Shown here in pieces: positions 1-5,145 of a stretch of DNA of 6,425 nt. The position numbers and the translations under genes were made by a program. Under the pieces are notes generated by a model. The model saw nothing but the letters and a program-made list of their open reading frames with translations, was not told the origin of the DNA and searched no databases. The stretch comes from Chloroflexota bacterium (GTDB lineage Bacteria; Chloroflexota; Dehalococcoidia; Dehalococcoidales; WRFJ01), in NCBI GenBank assembly GCA_009778865.1, contig WRFJ01000057.1:1-6425 (forward strand), written 5' to 3'. Every line of letters starts with the position of its first letter. Position 1 is the stretch's first letter.

Positions 1-2072
1 CTAAAAGCTATTTCTTCTTTAAAAAATAACTCATAATTATGGGCAGCTGCTGCTACTACCGGATAACTGCCGAGATTATAAGTCTGTATAACCACCCGTC
101 CATTATTTTGTCTGCCGGCACGACCGGCTGTTTGGCAACAAAGCTCAAATATTTTTTCGTAAGAACGAAAATCCGGTAAACCCTCTCCTGTTTCTGCTAA
201 TATTACTGCTGAAAGAGCTATATTTTCCAAATCCAAACCTTTAGAAACCATTTGTGTGCCGATGATAATATCGGCATTTTTTTGCGCTTGTTCATAAAGA
301 TAATTTTGCCCGTATTGCTTAGCGCTGTCTTTATCCCAGCGCAAGAGACGGGCGGTAGGGAAGAGTTTTTGCAAAGCACTATATATATTTTCTGTGCCGT
401 AGCCACGTGTTTTTAAATTATGGTCGCATTTGCGGCATTTATTAATCATTTTATATTCTTTGTTACATCTATGGCATAAAAAACTGTTTTCATGTACAGC
501 CAATGGCACATTGCAGTTTTTACATATAGGTATATATCCGCAAAGAGGACATTGGCTGAAATGAGCCTCTCCGCGCCTATTGTGCATTACCAGCACTTGT
601 TTACCGCTGTTTAGAGTCTGGTTTATAGCTTCTTGTAAAGCTAAAGAAATTACTGCACGTTTATTAGTTTTTAATTCTTTACGCATGTCCACAATATGTA
701 CTTGCGGCATATGTGTGGCCGGACGGTCGGGCAGCACAAGTAGTTTTATTATGCCTTTTTGGGCGGCATTATAGCTTTCTAAAGACGGCGTAGCACTACC
801 AAGTACTAATGTGGCCTGGCTTAAACGACATAAATACTGGGCTACAGTACGCACGTGATAAAAAGGCTGAAAATCTTGTTGTTTATAGGAAGTTTCATGT
901 TCTTCATCTATAATAACCAGACCCAAATTTTGTACCGGTGCAAATATAGCCGAACGCGCACCTATGACTATTTTATAATGTCCGCTAGCAATTTGCTGCC
1001 ATTGATCAAAACGCTGCCCTAATGCTAATTCGCTATGCAGTATGGCTACTTGTCCGGGGAAACGTGCGTTAAAACGCGCTATAGTCTGCGGGCATAAAAC
1101 AATCTCCGGCAGCAAAACTATCACACTTTTATTTTGCTCAAGAGCGGTTTGGGCACATTGTAAATATACCTCGGTTTTTCCGCTGCCAGTTACTCCATGT
1201 AATAAAAACCCCCGGCTTTGATTTTGTTTTAAACTATCGCTTATAGCTTGTGCGGCTTGCTGTTGAGCGGTGCTTAATTGATGTATTTTATCGGCACAAT
1301 ATGGTATATATACATCACGTAATATTCGCTCTTGTTTTTTTTGTACCCAGCCTTTTCTTATAAAATCATTTAATTGTAAGCGTATGCCAACGGATTCTGC
1401 GGCATTTATCTGTGGTTTGGCAAGTAAAAGTTCCAACGCTTTACGTTTTTTAATTGCATTTTTGCGCAGAGATTGTAAAATTTGCATAACTTCATCATAA
1501 CTTATAATTAAAGAGAAAACATCGGCTGTTTTGATTTGCACTTTAGGTAAAGATAAACTATACACTTTATGCACTTTACCATCTTGCAAAAGGGTTTCTA
1601 AAGTCTTGTTATTGTCTTTAGCAAAATGGTTTTTTAGCATGCGGTTAGTAGGAGAAGCTTCCTTTATATAATTAAAAAGCTTGCGTTGTTGCTCAGTTTG
1701 TGGGACAGTGGTGCCGGAGGTTATTTGATATAAATTGCGTGGAGACAGCGTAAAAGCTGGCGGGAGAAAACAGCTTACAGCAGGGAAAAGCGGTGCCATA
1801 TAATAGTCAGCCATAAAGCGGGCAACAGATAGGCTGACAGCAGAAAGCATAGGGGCATTTTCTATAACACTATCAATATTTTTAATATTTTCAAGAGCAA
1901 TGTTATCAGGTGCCTGCCGATTCAATTCTAAAATTATTCCTTGTAAAATCCGCTTGCCAAAAGGCACCCAAACAGCCTGTCCTTCTTGCACTTTAAGTCC
2001 GTTTGGCACCAAATAAGAAAAAGCTCGTTTATCATCGGCAGGGGAGTTGACAGCAATTAAAGCAAATGTCAT
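1..2072 (-). CDS. priA: Primosomal protein N' (PriA), replication restart 3'-5' DNA helicase; C-terminus cut by window edge
   Basis: The gene reads open from an ATG at 2072 to the left edge, giving 690 residues without a stop. PriA recognises stalled or collapsed replication forks and starts reloading of the replicative helicase. Visible motifs in order are an N-terminal DNA-binding region (about 1-100), Walker A GVTGSGKT (293-300), the DEEH box (389-392) followed by SYKQQD, an LGSATPSLES segment, and a zinc-binding insert with four Cys pairs (508/511, 517/520, 533/536, 546/549). These are followed by GTQMVSKGLD (from about 605) and QTAGRAGR ending at 654. Helicase and zinc signatures together are specific to PriA. 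Family members run about 730-805 residues, so 50-100 residues lie outside. One oddity is an acidic position after motif V that is Asp in relatives I remember and Glu here (LAETGEGLPDF). A modest ribosome site, AAGGGTG (2078-2084), supports the start. It lies 57 bases after rplS and is probably cotranscribed with it. Confidence 0.96.
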   Translation of the reverse strand, partial: MTFALIAVNSPADDKRAFSYLVPNGLKVQEGQAVWVPFGKRILQGIILELNRQAPDNIALENIKNIDSVIENAPMLSAVSLSVARFMADYYMAPLFPAVSCFLPPAFTLSPRNLYQITSGTTVPQTEQQRKLFNYIKEASPTNRMLKNHFAKDNNKTLETLLQDGKVHKVYSLSLPKVQIKTADVFSLIISYDEVMQILQSLRKNAIKKRKALELLLAKPQINAAESVGIRLQLNDFIRKGWVQKKQERILRDVYIPYCADKIHQLSTAQQQAAQAISDSLKQNQSRGFLLHGVTGSGKTEVYLQCAQTALEQNKSVIVLLPEIVLCPQTIARFNARFPGQVAILHSELALGQRFDQWQQIASGHYKIVIGARSAIFAPVQNLGLVIIDEEHETSYKQQDFQPFYHVRTVAQYLCRLSQATLVLGSATPSLESYNAAQKGIIKLLVLPDRPATHMPQVHIVDMRKELKTNKRAVISLALQEAINQTLNSGKQVLVMHNRRGEAHFSQCPLCGYIPICKNCNVPLAVHENSFLCHRCNKEYKMINKCRKCDHNLKTRGYGTENIYSALQKLFPTARLLRWDKDSAKQYGQNYLYEQAQKNADIIIGTQMVSKGLDLENIALSAVILAETGEGLPDFRSYEKIFELCCQTAGRAGRQNNGRVVIQTYNLGSYPVVAAAAHNYELFFKEEIAF

Positions 2073-2101
2073 TTTAACACCCTTACCAAGAAACGAGCTT
2101 T
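2020..2101 (-). repeat. 11-bp perfect inverted repeat flanking the priA start
   Basis: AAAGCTCGTTT at 2020-2030 is the exact reverse complement of AAACGAGCTTT at 2091-2101, with 60 bases between. One arm lies in the priA leader upstream of its ribosome site and the other inside codons about 15-18. If paired in the mRNA, the loop would hold the ribosome site and start codon. The pairing is seen directly. Any regulatory role is inference, and a chance match of this size is not very rare in a window this long. Confidence 0.4.
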
Positions 2102-2129
2102 CTTGTGTATTTTTATAATCTGTAGAAAC

Positions 2130-2471
2130 CTAAAGGTCTCTAACTTCCTTTAAACGGGATTCTTTACCGCTTCTATTACGTAAATAATAGAGCTTAGCAC
2201 GGCGTACTTTGCCGTGACGCATGACTTCAACTTTATCTACCATAGGTGAAGCATAAAGATAGGTTCTCTCAACGCCGATACCAGAAGCAACACGACGCAC
2301 AGTATAGGAACCGCCGTCTATGCCGTTGCGCAATTTAATAATAACACCCTGAAAAACCTGAATACGTTCTTTACCGCCCTCAACAATTTTGGCGTGTACA
2401 CGTACAGTATCACCGGGTCGCAACTCGGGGATACTGGGGTTTCTTTCAATATTTATAATAGCCTGGCTCAT
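2130..2471 (-). CDS. rplS: Large-subunit ribosomal protein bL19
   Basis: The product is 113 residues, against about 115 for the family. L19 sits at the interface between the 50S and 30S subunits. Family hallmarks are RPGDTVRVHAKIVEGGKER near residues 18-36, QVFQGVII after it, the block TVRRVASGIGVERTY in the middle, and the C-terminal KVRRAKLYYLRNRSGK segment with a Lys/Arg-rich rRNA-binding character. The start chosen is the ATG at 2471 (MSQAIINIERNP). An upstream in-frame extension to 2534 exists but does not resemble L19, and it would bypass the good ribosome site AAGGAAAG that sits seven bases before the chosen ATG. It follows trmD by 83 bases and precedes priA by 57. The trmD-rplS pair is a very common bacterial arrangement. 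The stop is TAG. Confidence 0.97.
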   Translation of the reverse strand: MSQAIINIERNPSIPELRPGDTVRVHAKIVEGGKERIQVFQGVIIKLRNGIDGGSYTVRRVASGIGVERTYLYASPMVDKVEVMRHGKVRRAKLYYLRNRSGKESRLKEVRDL

Positions 2472-2478
2472 AATATAT

Positions 2479-2486
2479 CTTTCCTT
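2479..2486 (-). promoter_or_regulatory. Ribosome binding site of rplS
   Basis: AAGGAAAG lies seven bases upstream of the ATG at 2471. It decides the start of L19 in favour of the 113-residue form over the longer open frame. Confidence 0.8.
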
Positions 2487-2517
2487 TTTTCTAAATAACC
2501 ATAGTATTAAAGCAAAT

Positions 2518-2541
2518 CTGCTATACTTTTGCAAGTAGCAG
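2518..2541 (-). promoter_or_regulatory. Stem-loop in the trmD-rplS spacer with GCAA tetraloop
   Basis: On the minus strand the transcript reads CUGCUACUU, then GCAA, then AAGUAUAGCAG. This gives nine base pairs (CUGCUA/UAGCAG plus CUU/AAG) with a two-base UA bulge and a GNRA-type GCAA loop. It lies about 47 bases before the rplS start and 31 before its ribosome site. No U tract follows, so it is not an intrinsic terminator. L19 leader RNA structures are described in other bacteria, but I do not recognise this as one. A processing site or an autoregulatory leader are both possible. Confidence 0.5.
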
Positions 2542-2554
2542 GCAGCGTTTGACT

Positions 2555-3313
2555 TTATAATAGTTGTTGTTTATGTAAATCGTCAACAAACTTTTTTTGT
2601 TTTTTATCTAAACCGGTAAAATCATAGTTTTTTAGAAGTTCCGGACGTATTTGCAAAGTTTTTAAAAAACTTTGTTGCCAGCGCCATAACTCTATCCTAG
2701 CATGGTCTCCTGACAAAAGCACTGATGGCACTTTTTGTCCTAAAAAATCAGACGGGCGGGTATATTGTGGGTATTCTAAAAGACTTGTGCTATGCGAATC
2801 TTCAATAGCTGAAACTTCGTCTCCCAGCACGCCGGGTAAAAGACGGCATATAGCATTAGCCATGGCCGCAGCTGCCATCTCACCGCCCGAAAGTACAAAA
2901 TCGCCTATGCTTATCTCTTCGTCTATGCATAGGTCATTTAATCTGGCATCAATACCTTCGTATTGTCCGCATACAAAAATTAATGACTCTTTTTGAGAAA
3001 GTTCGCAAGCTTTTTGCTGATGAAAAACTTTACCTCCGGGGCTGGTGAGTACCACATAAGGCTTTAGATTCTTAATGGCTGCTTTTTGCTTTATACCACT
3101 TACAGCGGTATAAACAATATCTACTTTCAAAAGCATGCCGCTGCCGCCACCATAGGGGGTATCATCTACAGTATGATGCTTATCGGTTGCATAATCACGG
3201 ATATTAACGGCTTGTATATTGAGGATGCCGCTTAAACGGGCACGCCCAATAACCCCTTGTGAAAATAAAGGCTCAATACTCTCTGGGTTTAATGTCAAAA
3301 AAGTAATATCCAT
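2555..3313 (-). CDS. trmD: tRNA (guanine-37-N1)-methyltransferase TrmD
   Basis: TrmD uses S-adenosylmethionine to make m1G37 next to the anticodon of tRNAs with G36, which prevents +1 frameshifting. At 252 residues it has the usual length for this knotted SPOUT enzyme. Visible motifs are DDTPYGGGSGM (50-60), CGQYEGIDARL (115-125), the knot and cofactor segment EISIGDFVLSGGEM (133-146), RLLPGVLG (157-164), the EDS segment (171-173) with the presumed catalytic Asp172, and LLEYPQYTRP (178-187). Arg157, matching the catalytic Arg of the family, is present. An in-frame TAA lies four codons upstream, so the ATG at 3313 is the only good start. No Shine-Dalgarno sequence precedes it. It heads the trmD-rplS-priA operon. 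rimM and rpsP, usually just upstream, are absent, and the divergent mraZ operon lies there instead. Confidence 0.97.
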   Translation of the reverse strand: MDITFLTLNPESIEPLFSQGVIGRARLSGILNIQAVNIRDYATDKHHTVDDTPYGGGSGMLLKVDIVYTAVSGIKQKAAIKNLKPYVVLTSPGGKVFHQQKACELSQKESLIFVCGQYEGIDARLNDLCIDEEISIGDFVLSGGEMAAAAMANAICRLLPGVLGDEVSAIEDSHSTSLLEYPQYTRPSDFLGQKVPSVLLSGDHARIELWRWQQSFLKTLQIRPELLKNYDFTGLDKKQKKFVDDLHKQQLL

Positions 3314-3322
3314 ACCGGCGTT

Positions 3323-3328
3323 ATTTTA
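3323..3328 (-). promoter_or_regulatory. Possible -10 element of the trmD operon
   Basis: The minus strand reads TAAAAT here, ending nine bases before the trmD ATG. This would place the transcription start within about three bases of the start codon. No good -35 hexamer is visible at the right distance. Together with the missing Shine-Dalgarno sequence it suggests a nearly leaderless message. In an A/T-rich region a TAnnnT match is easy to find by chance. Confidence 0.3.
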
Positions 3329-3446
3329 ACATAAATAGCAAAACCATATAAAAGGTCTTTTACAATAAAAAGTAAGAAAGTTGATTTTTTGGCGGCGTAA
3401 ACCTCATAGGCAGTAAAATTTTTACCCATAACTCCCCACTCTCGGC

Positions 3447-3472
3447 AAAGTCCAAAGTTACTAAAGTAAAGT
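3447..3472 (+). repeat. Cluster of four AAAGT direct repeats
   Basis: AAAGT starts at 3447, 3454, 3463 and 3468, separated by two, four and zero bases. Four more copies in the same orientation lie at 3369, 3377, 3537 and 3624, and I saw none in the opposite orientation in the intergenic region. Roughly one copy would be expected here from base composition. The function is unknown. Mollicute MraZ boxes also begin with AAAGTG, but this cluster does not show their regular spacing. Confidence 0.45.
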
Positions 3473-3482
3473 ATGTGTTTAC

Positions 3483-3539
3483 AAAAGAAAGCAAAAGCAC
3501 AAAAATATAGCCGTTTTTATTAAAAAAATGGCTTAAAAA
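3483..3539 (+). promoter_or_regulatory. Phased A/T tracts (curved DNA or UP-like element) upstream of the mraZ promoter
   Basis: A or T runs centre near 3484, 3494, 3503, 3516, 3525 and 3537, an average step of about 10.5 bases, close to one helical turn. The last ends just before the -35 hexamer at 3541. Phased A tracts bend DNA, and A/T tracts above -35 can contact the RNA polymerase alpha subunit. The positions are seen in the sequence; a role in activation is inferred. Confidence 0.4.
3509..3533. other. Short A/T-rich hairpin in the intergenic region
   Basis: AGCCGTTTTT pairs with AAAAAATGGCT (ending at 3533) around a short loop, with one G-T wobble. The GC base of the stem is four pairs at most. 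It lies upstream of the mraZ promoter, so it is not in the mraZ message, and it lies before the likely trmD start as well. It is probably incidental to the A/T tracts. Confidence 0.25.
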
Positions 3540-3540
3540 G

Positions 3541-3569
3541 TTGACGCTAAATACAACTGATTGTAGAAT
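3541..3569 (+). promoter_or_regulatory. Sigma70-type promoter of the mraZ-rsmH-ftsA-ftsZ operon
   Basis: TTGACG (3541-3546) and TAGAAT (3564-3569) are separated by exactly 17 bases, each one mismatch from consensus (TTGACA, TATAAT). The predicted start of transcription is near 3576, giving a leader of about 134 bases before mraZ. The MraZ-type repeats begin about five bases downstream of this start, a sensible place for repression. Confidence 0.75.
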
Positions 3570-3570
3570 T

Positions 3571-3580
3571 CTGATATCAG
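3571..3580. repeat. 10-bp perfect palindrome at the predicted mraZ transcription start
   Basis: CTGATATCAG is its own reverse complement and covers the predicted start point, ending directly against the first TGGGG repeat. Several palindromes of this size are expected by chance in this window, so only its position is suggestive. Confidence 0.35.
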
Positions 3581-3605
3581 TGGGGAGAAATGGGGAAAAA
3601 TGTTA
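3581..3605 (+). promoter_or_regulatory. MraZ operator: TGGGG direct repeats at 10-base spacing
   Basis: TGGGG at 3581-3585 and 3591-3595 are separated by five bases (AGAAA), and a third degenerate unit TGTTA starts at 3601 after another five (AAAAA). E. coli MraZ is known to bind TGGGN direct repeats with five-base spacers in the leader of its own operon. The array matches that pattern in sequence, spacing, orientation and position upstream of mraZ. Autorepression by the MraZ encoded at 3710 is the natural inference. Confidence 0.8.
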
Positions 3606-3618
3606 ATTTTTCTATTTC

Positions 3619-3648
3619 GTGACAAAGTGTAAAAAGGCAGGCTAAAAC
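3619..3648 (+). promoter_or_regulatory. Weak second promoter candidate for mraZ
   Basis: GTGACA (3619-3624) and TAAAAC (3643-3648) have an 18-base spacer. If used, it would start transcription downstream of the MraZ repeats and escape direct occlusion by them. The -10 is poor, and the candidate at 3541 is clearly better. Confidence 0.25.
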
Positions 3649-3694
3649 TTGTTTTTCAACTATATCACAGATATTTTTTCTGTCAATATTTTTA

Positions 3695-3700
3695 AAAGGG
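3695..3700 (+). promoter_or_regulatory. Ribosome binding site of mraZ
   Basis: AAAGGG lies nine bases before the ATG at 3710 and supports that start, which also gives the canonical MFFGEF amino terminus. Confidence 0.7.
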
Positions 3701-3709
3701 TTAATTAAA

Positions 3710-4156
3710 ATGTTTTTTGGCGAGTTTGCATATAAAGTGGATGACAAAGGCCGTATGCCGTTGCCTCCGGTATTCCGTCAATATCTTAAAGAAGGCGTGG
3801 TTATTCGCCCAGGTGCTGAAAAATGTATCGTGGCTAAGTCTTTAGAACAATTCCAGCGTGAGGCTGAGTCGATTCAATCTAGTCGCTTTTCACCAGCTGC
3901 TAAAAGACGCTTAGAACGCGCTATTTTCGGTACAGCGGTTGTGCTGTCTTTTGATACTCAGGGGCGCATCAATCTGCCAACCAATCTTAAATCTCATGCC
4001 GGCATTGGTAGTGACTCGGTGGTGGTGGGACGTGGTCTTAGCGAGTTTGAAATTTGGTCTAAAAAGGACTGGGAAGAAGAAAACGCTAAAGCCGTTAAGG
4101 AACTTGCGGCCATACTGGAAGAATTAAACAACAGCCAGCTTGGTCAAGAAAATTAA
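3710..4156 (+). CDS. mraZ: Transcriptional regulator MraZ of the division cluster
   Basis: The 148-residue product has the length and two-fold structure of MraZ, an AbrB-like DNA-binding protein that forms ring-shaped oligomers and controls the division and cell wall cluster it heads. The two signature DxxxR loops are visible: DDKGR (11-15) followed by MPLPPVFR, and DTQGR (82-86) followed by INLPTNL. The second repeat ends with the typical VVVGRGLSEFEIWSKKDW. The start MFFGEF is canonical. TGGGG repeats at 3581-3605 are its likely target, implying autoregulation. Only four bases separate its stop from the chosen rsmH ATG, so the two are translationally close. The C-terminal tail after about residue 125 is charged and probably poorly ordered. 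The sequence looks to me most like Chloroflexota MraZ proteins, which is recall rather than a search. Confidence 0.96.
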   Translation: MFFGEFAYKVDDKGRMPLPPVFRQYLKEGVVIRPGAEKCIVAKSLEQFQREAESIQSSRFSPAAKRRLERAIFGTAVVLSFDTQGRINLPTNLKSHAGIGSDSVVVGRGLSEFEIWSKKDWEEENAKAVKELAAILEELNNSQLGQEN

Positions 4157-4160
4157 CAAA

Positions 4161-5078
4161 ATGGTTGCTTCGTTTAGTCACTGCCCGGTAATGCTAAAGC
4201 AGTGTCTACAAGCATTGCAAGCATCTTCCGACAAGAAGTATATAGATTGTAATTTGGGTGCCGGCGGTCATAGTGAGGGTATATTAAAAACCGGTGGCAT
4301 GGTGCTGGGTATAGACGCTGATGAAAAAGCACTTTTACAAGCTAAAATCCGCTTAGCTTTCTTTAAAGATAAGACGGTTTTTATAAATGACAACTTTGTC
4401 AATCTCTACCAAATAGCTGTTCAAAAGGGATTTGACCAAGCAGACGGCATACTCTTTGACCTGGGCCTTTCCTCTATGCAACTGGATGAGGGAAGCGGTG
4501 GTTTCTCCTTTAAAGTGGAGGCTAAACTGGATATGCGTTACGGTTCCAGTAGTGGCGAGCAAACTGCCGAGCACATTATTAATACCTATAGCCAAAGCGA
4601 GCTAGCCGACATCTTATATAAATATGGTGATGAGCCTAGAGCCAAAGTTATCGCCAAAGCCATCGTTATGCAGCGTCCTTTTTACTCTACTGTGCAGCTG
4701 GCTAAAGTTATAGCTCAAGCCAGCTGCTATCGCGGCGGCAAAATACATCCGGCTACCCGTTCATTTCAAGCCTTGCGTATCTACGTTAACAACGAGTTGG
4801 AAAATCTGTATGTAGCACTTACGGCAGCTGTCAAGCTTCTGAAACAAGGCGGGCGGCTGACAGTACTCAGTTACCATTCGCTGGAGGATAGGGTGGTTAA
4901 ACAGGTGATGGCTTATGAAAGTGCTGCGTGTATTTGTCCATCGGAATTGCCGGTGTGTACCTGCAACAAGATTAAAACAGTTAAAGTGCTGCCAAAAGTC
5001 TTGCCAGATGAGCAGGAGATAAAAGCAAATCCGCGTTCTCGCAGTGCCAAGCTTAGGGTGTGTGAAAAACTGGTATAA
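4161..5078 (+). CDS. rsmH: 16S rRNA (cytosine-1402-N4)-methyltransferase RsmH (MraW)
   Basis: RsmH methylates N4 of C1402 in the decoding centre of 16S rRNA with S-adenosylmethionine. With the ATG at 4161 it has 305 residues, normal for the family. Visible are HCPVML (7-12), the cofactor loop DCNLGAGGHS (29-38), GIDADEKAL (50-58), LFDLGLSSMQLDE (98-110), LDMRYG (123-128), HPATRSFQALRIYVNNEL (196-213), GGRLTVLSYHSLEDR (230-244), a Cys cluster CICPSELPVCTC (257-268) and NPRSRSAKLR (290-299). Differences from the usual pattern are Asn31 where Thr is common in DxTxGxGGHS, and GGFSF where RGFSF is usual. A TTG at 4140 would add seven residues and overlap mraZ by 17 bases. Neither start has a clear ribosome site. 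I prefer the ATG because it leaves the normal short N-terminus before HxPVML. Sitting in the division cluster is standard for this gene. Confidence 0.96.
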   Translation: MVASFSHCPVMLKQCLQALQASSDKKYIDCNLGAGGHSEGILKTGGMVLGIDADEKALLQAKIRLAFFKDKTVFINDNFVNLYQIAVQKGFDQADGILFDLGLSSMQLDEGSGGFSFKVEAKLDMRYGSSSGEQTAEHIINTYSQSELADILYKYGDEPRAKVIAKAIVMQRPFYSTVQLAKVIAQASCYRGGKIHPATRSFQALRIYVNNELENLYVALTAAVKLLKQGGRLTVLSYHSLEDRVVKQVMAYESAACICPSELPVCTCNKIKTVKVLPKVLPDEQEIKANPRSRSAKLRVCEKLV

Positions 5079-5133
5079 AAAATACAGCAATAGTTATTTG
5101 AGCAATTAAAATTTTATAGTCATAAAAAAAGAA

Positions 5134-5140
5134 AAGGAGG
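5134..5140 (+). promoter_or_regulatory. Strong ribosome binding site of ftsA
   Basis: AAGGAGG, a full match to the anti-Shine-Dalgarno core, lies five bases before the ATG at 5146. It is the strongest ribosome site in the window. The 67-base spacer after rsmH is otherwise A/T-rich, with no convincing promoter or terminator. Confidence 0.85.
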
Positions 5141-5145
5141 AGCTA

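Larger units (their letters stand above)
3314..3709. other. Divergent intergenic regulatory region between trmD and mraZ
   Basis: This 396-base stretch has no convincing gene. The longest plus-strand frame seen begins at the ATG at 3473 and has only 16 codons with no ribosome site. The region is A-rich and holds, from left to right, a possible trmD -10 element, repeated AAAGT elements, phased A/T tracts with a short hairpin, a sigma70-type promoter, a 10-bp palindrome, MraZ-type direct repeats, a weaker second promoter candidate and the mraZ ribosome site. It must carry the start signals of both operons, because they diverge from it. Confidence 0.85.

Noticed and set aside
218..774. Short open frames on both strands within priA (218-406 and 580-774)
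   Set aside because: They are out of frame with PriA, which reads through without a stop and carries all family motifs.
2124..2141. Hairpin over the rplS stop codon as a terminator
   Set aside because: The stem (AGAGACC with GGTTTCT, UUUA loop) has a wobble pair and no following U tract, and priA starts 57 bases on, so read-through is more likely.
2472..2534. Longer N-terminus for L19
   Set aside because: The 21 extra residues are unlike L19, overlap the leader hairpin and would ignore the ribosome site at 2479-2486.
2787..2996. Plus-strand open frame of 69 codons inside trmD
   Set aside because: It runs antisense to the TrmD cofactor-binding knot, whose protein conservation explains the open frame.
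3473..3523. Tiny 16-codon frame upstream of the mraZ promoter
   Set aside because: It has no ribosome site, lies in A-rich DNA and would be upstream of the only good promoter. A short similarity to the rplS leader (CAAAA.TATAGC) looks like chance.
3667..3683. ACAGA/TCTGT hairpin in the mraZ leader
   Set aside because: A five-pair stem with a seven-base loop is too weak in A/T-rich sequence to call a regulatory structure.
4761..5090. Minus-strand open frame of 109 codons opposite rsmH
   Set aside because: It is the antisense shadow of the conserved C-terminal half of RsmH, has no recognisable motif and lacks a convincing ribosome site.
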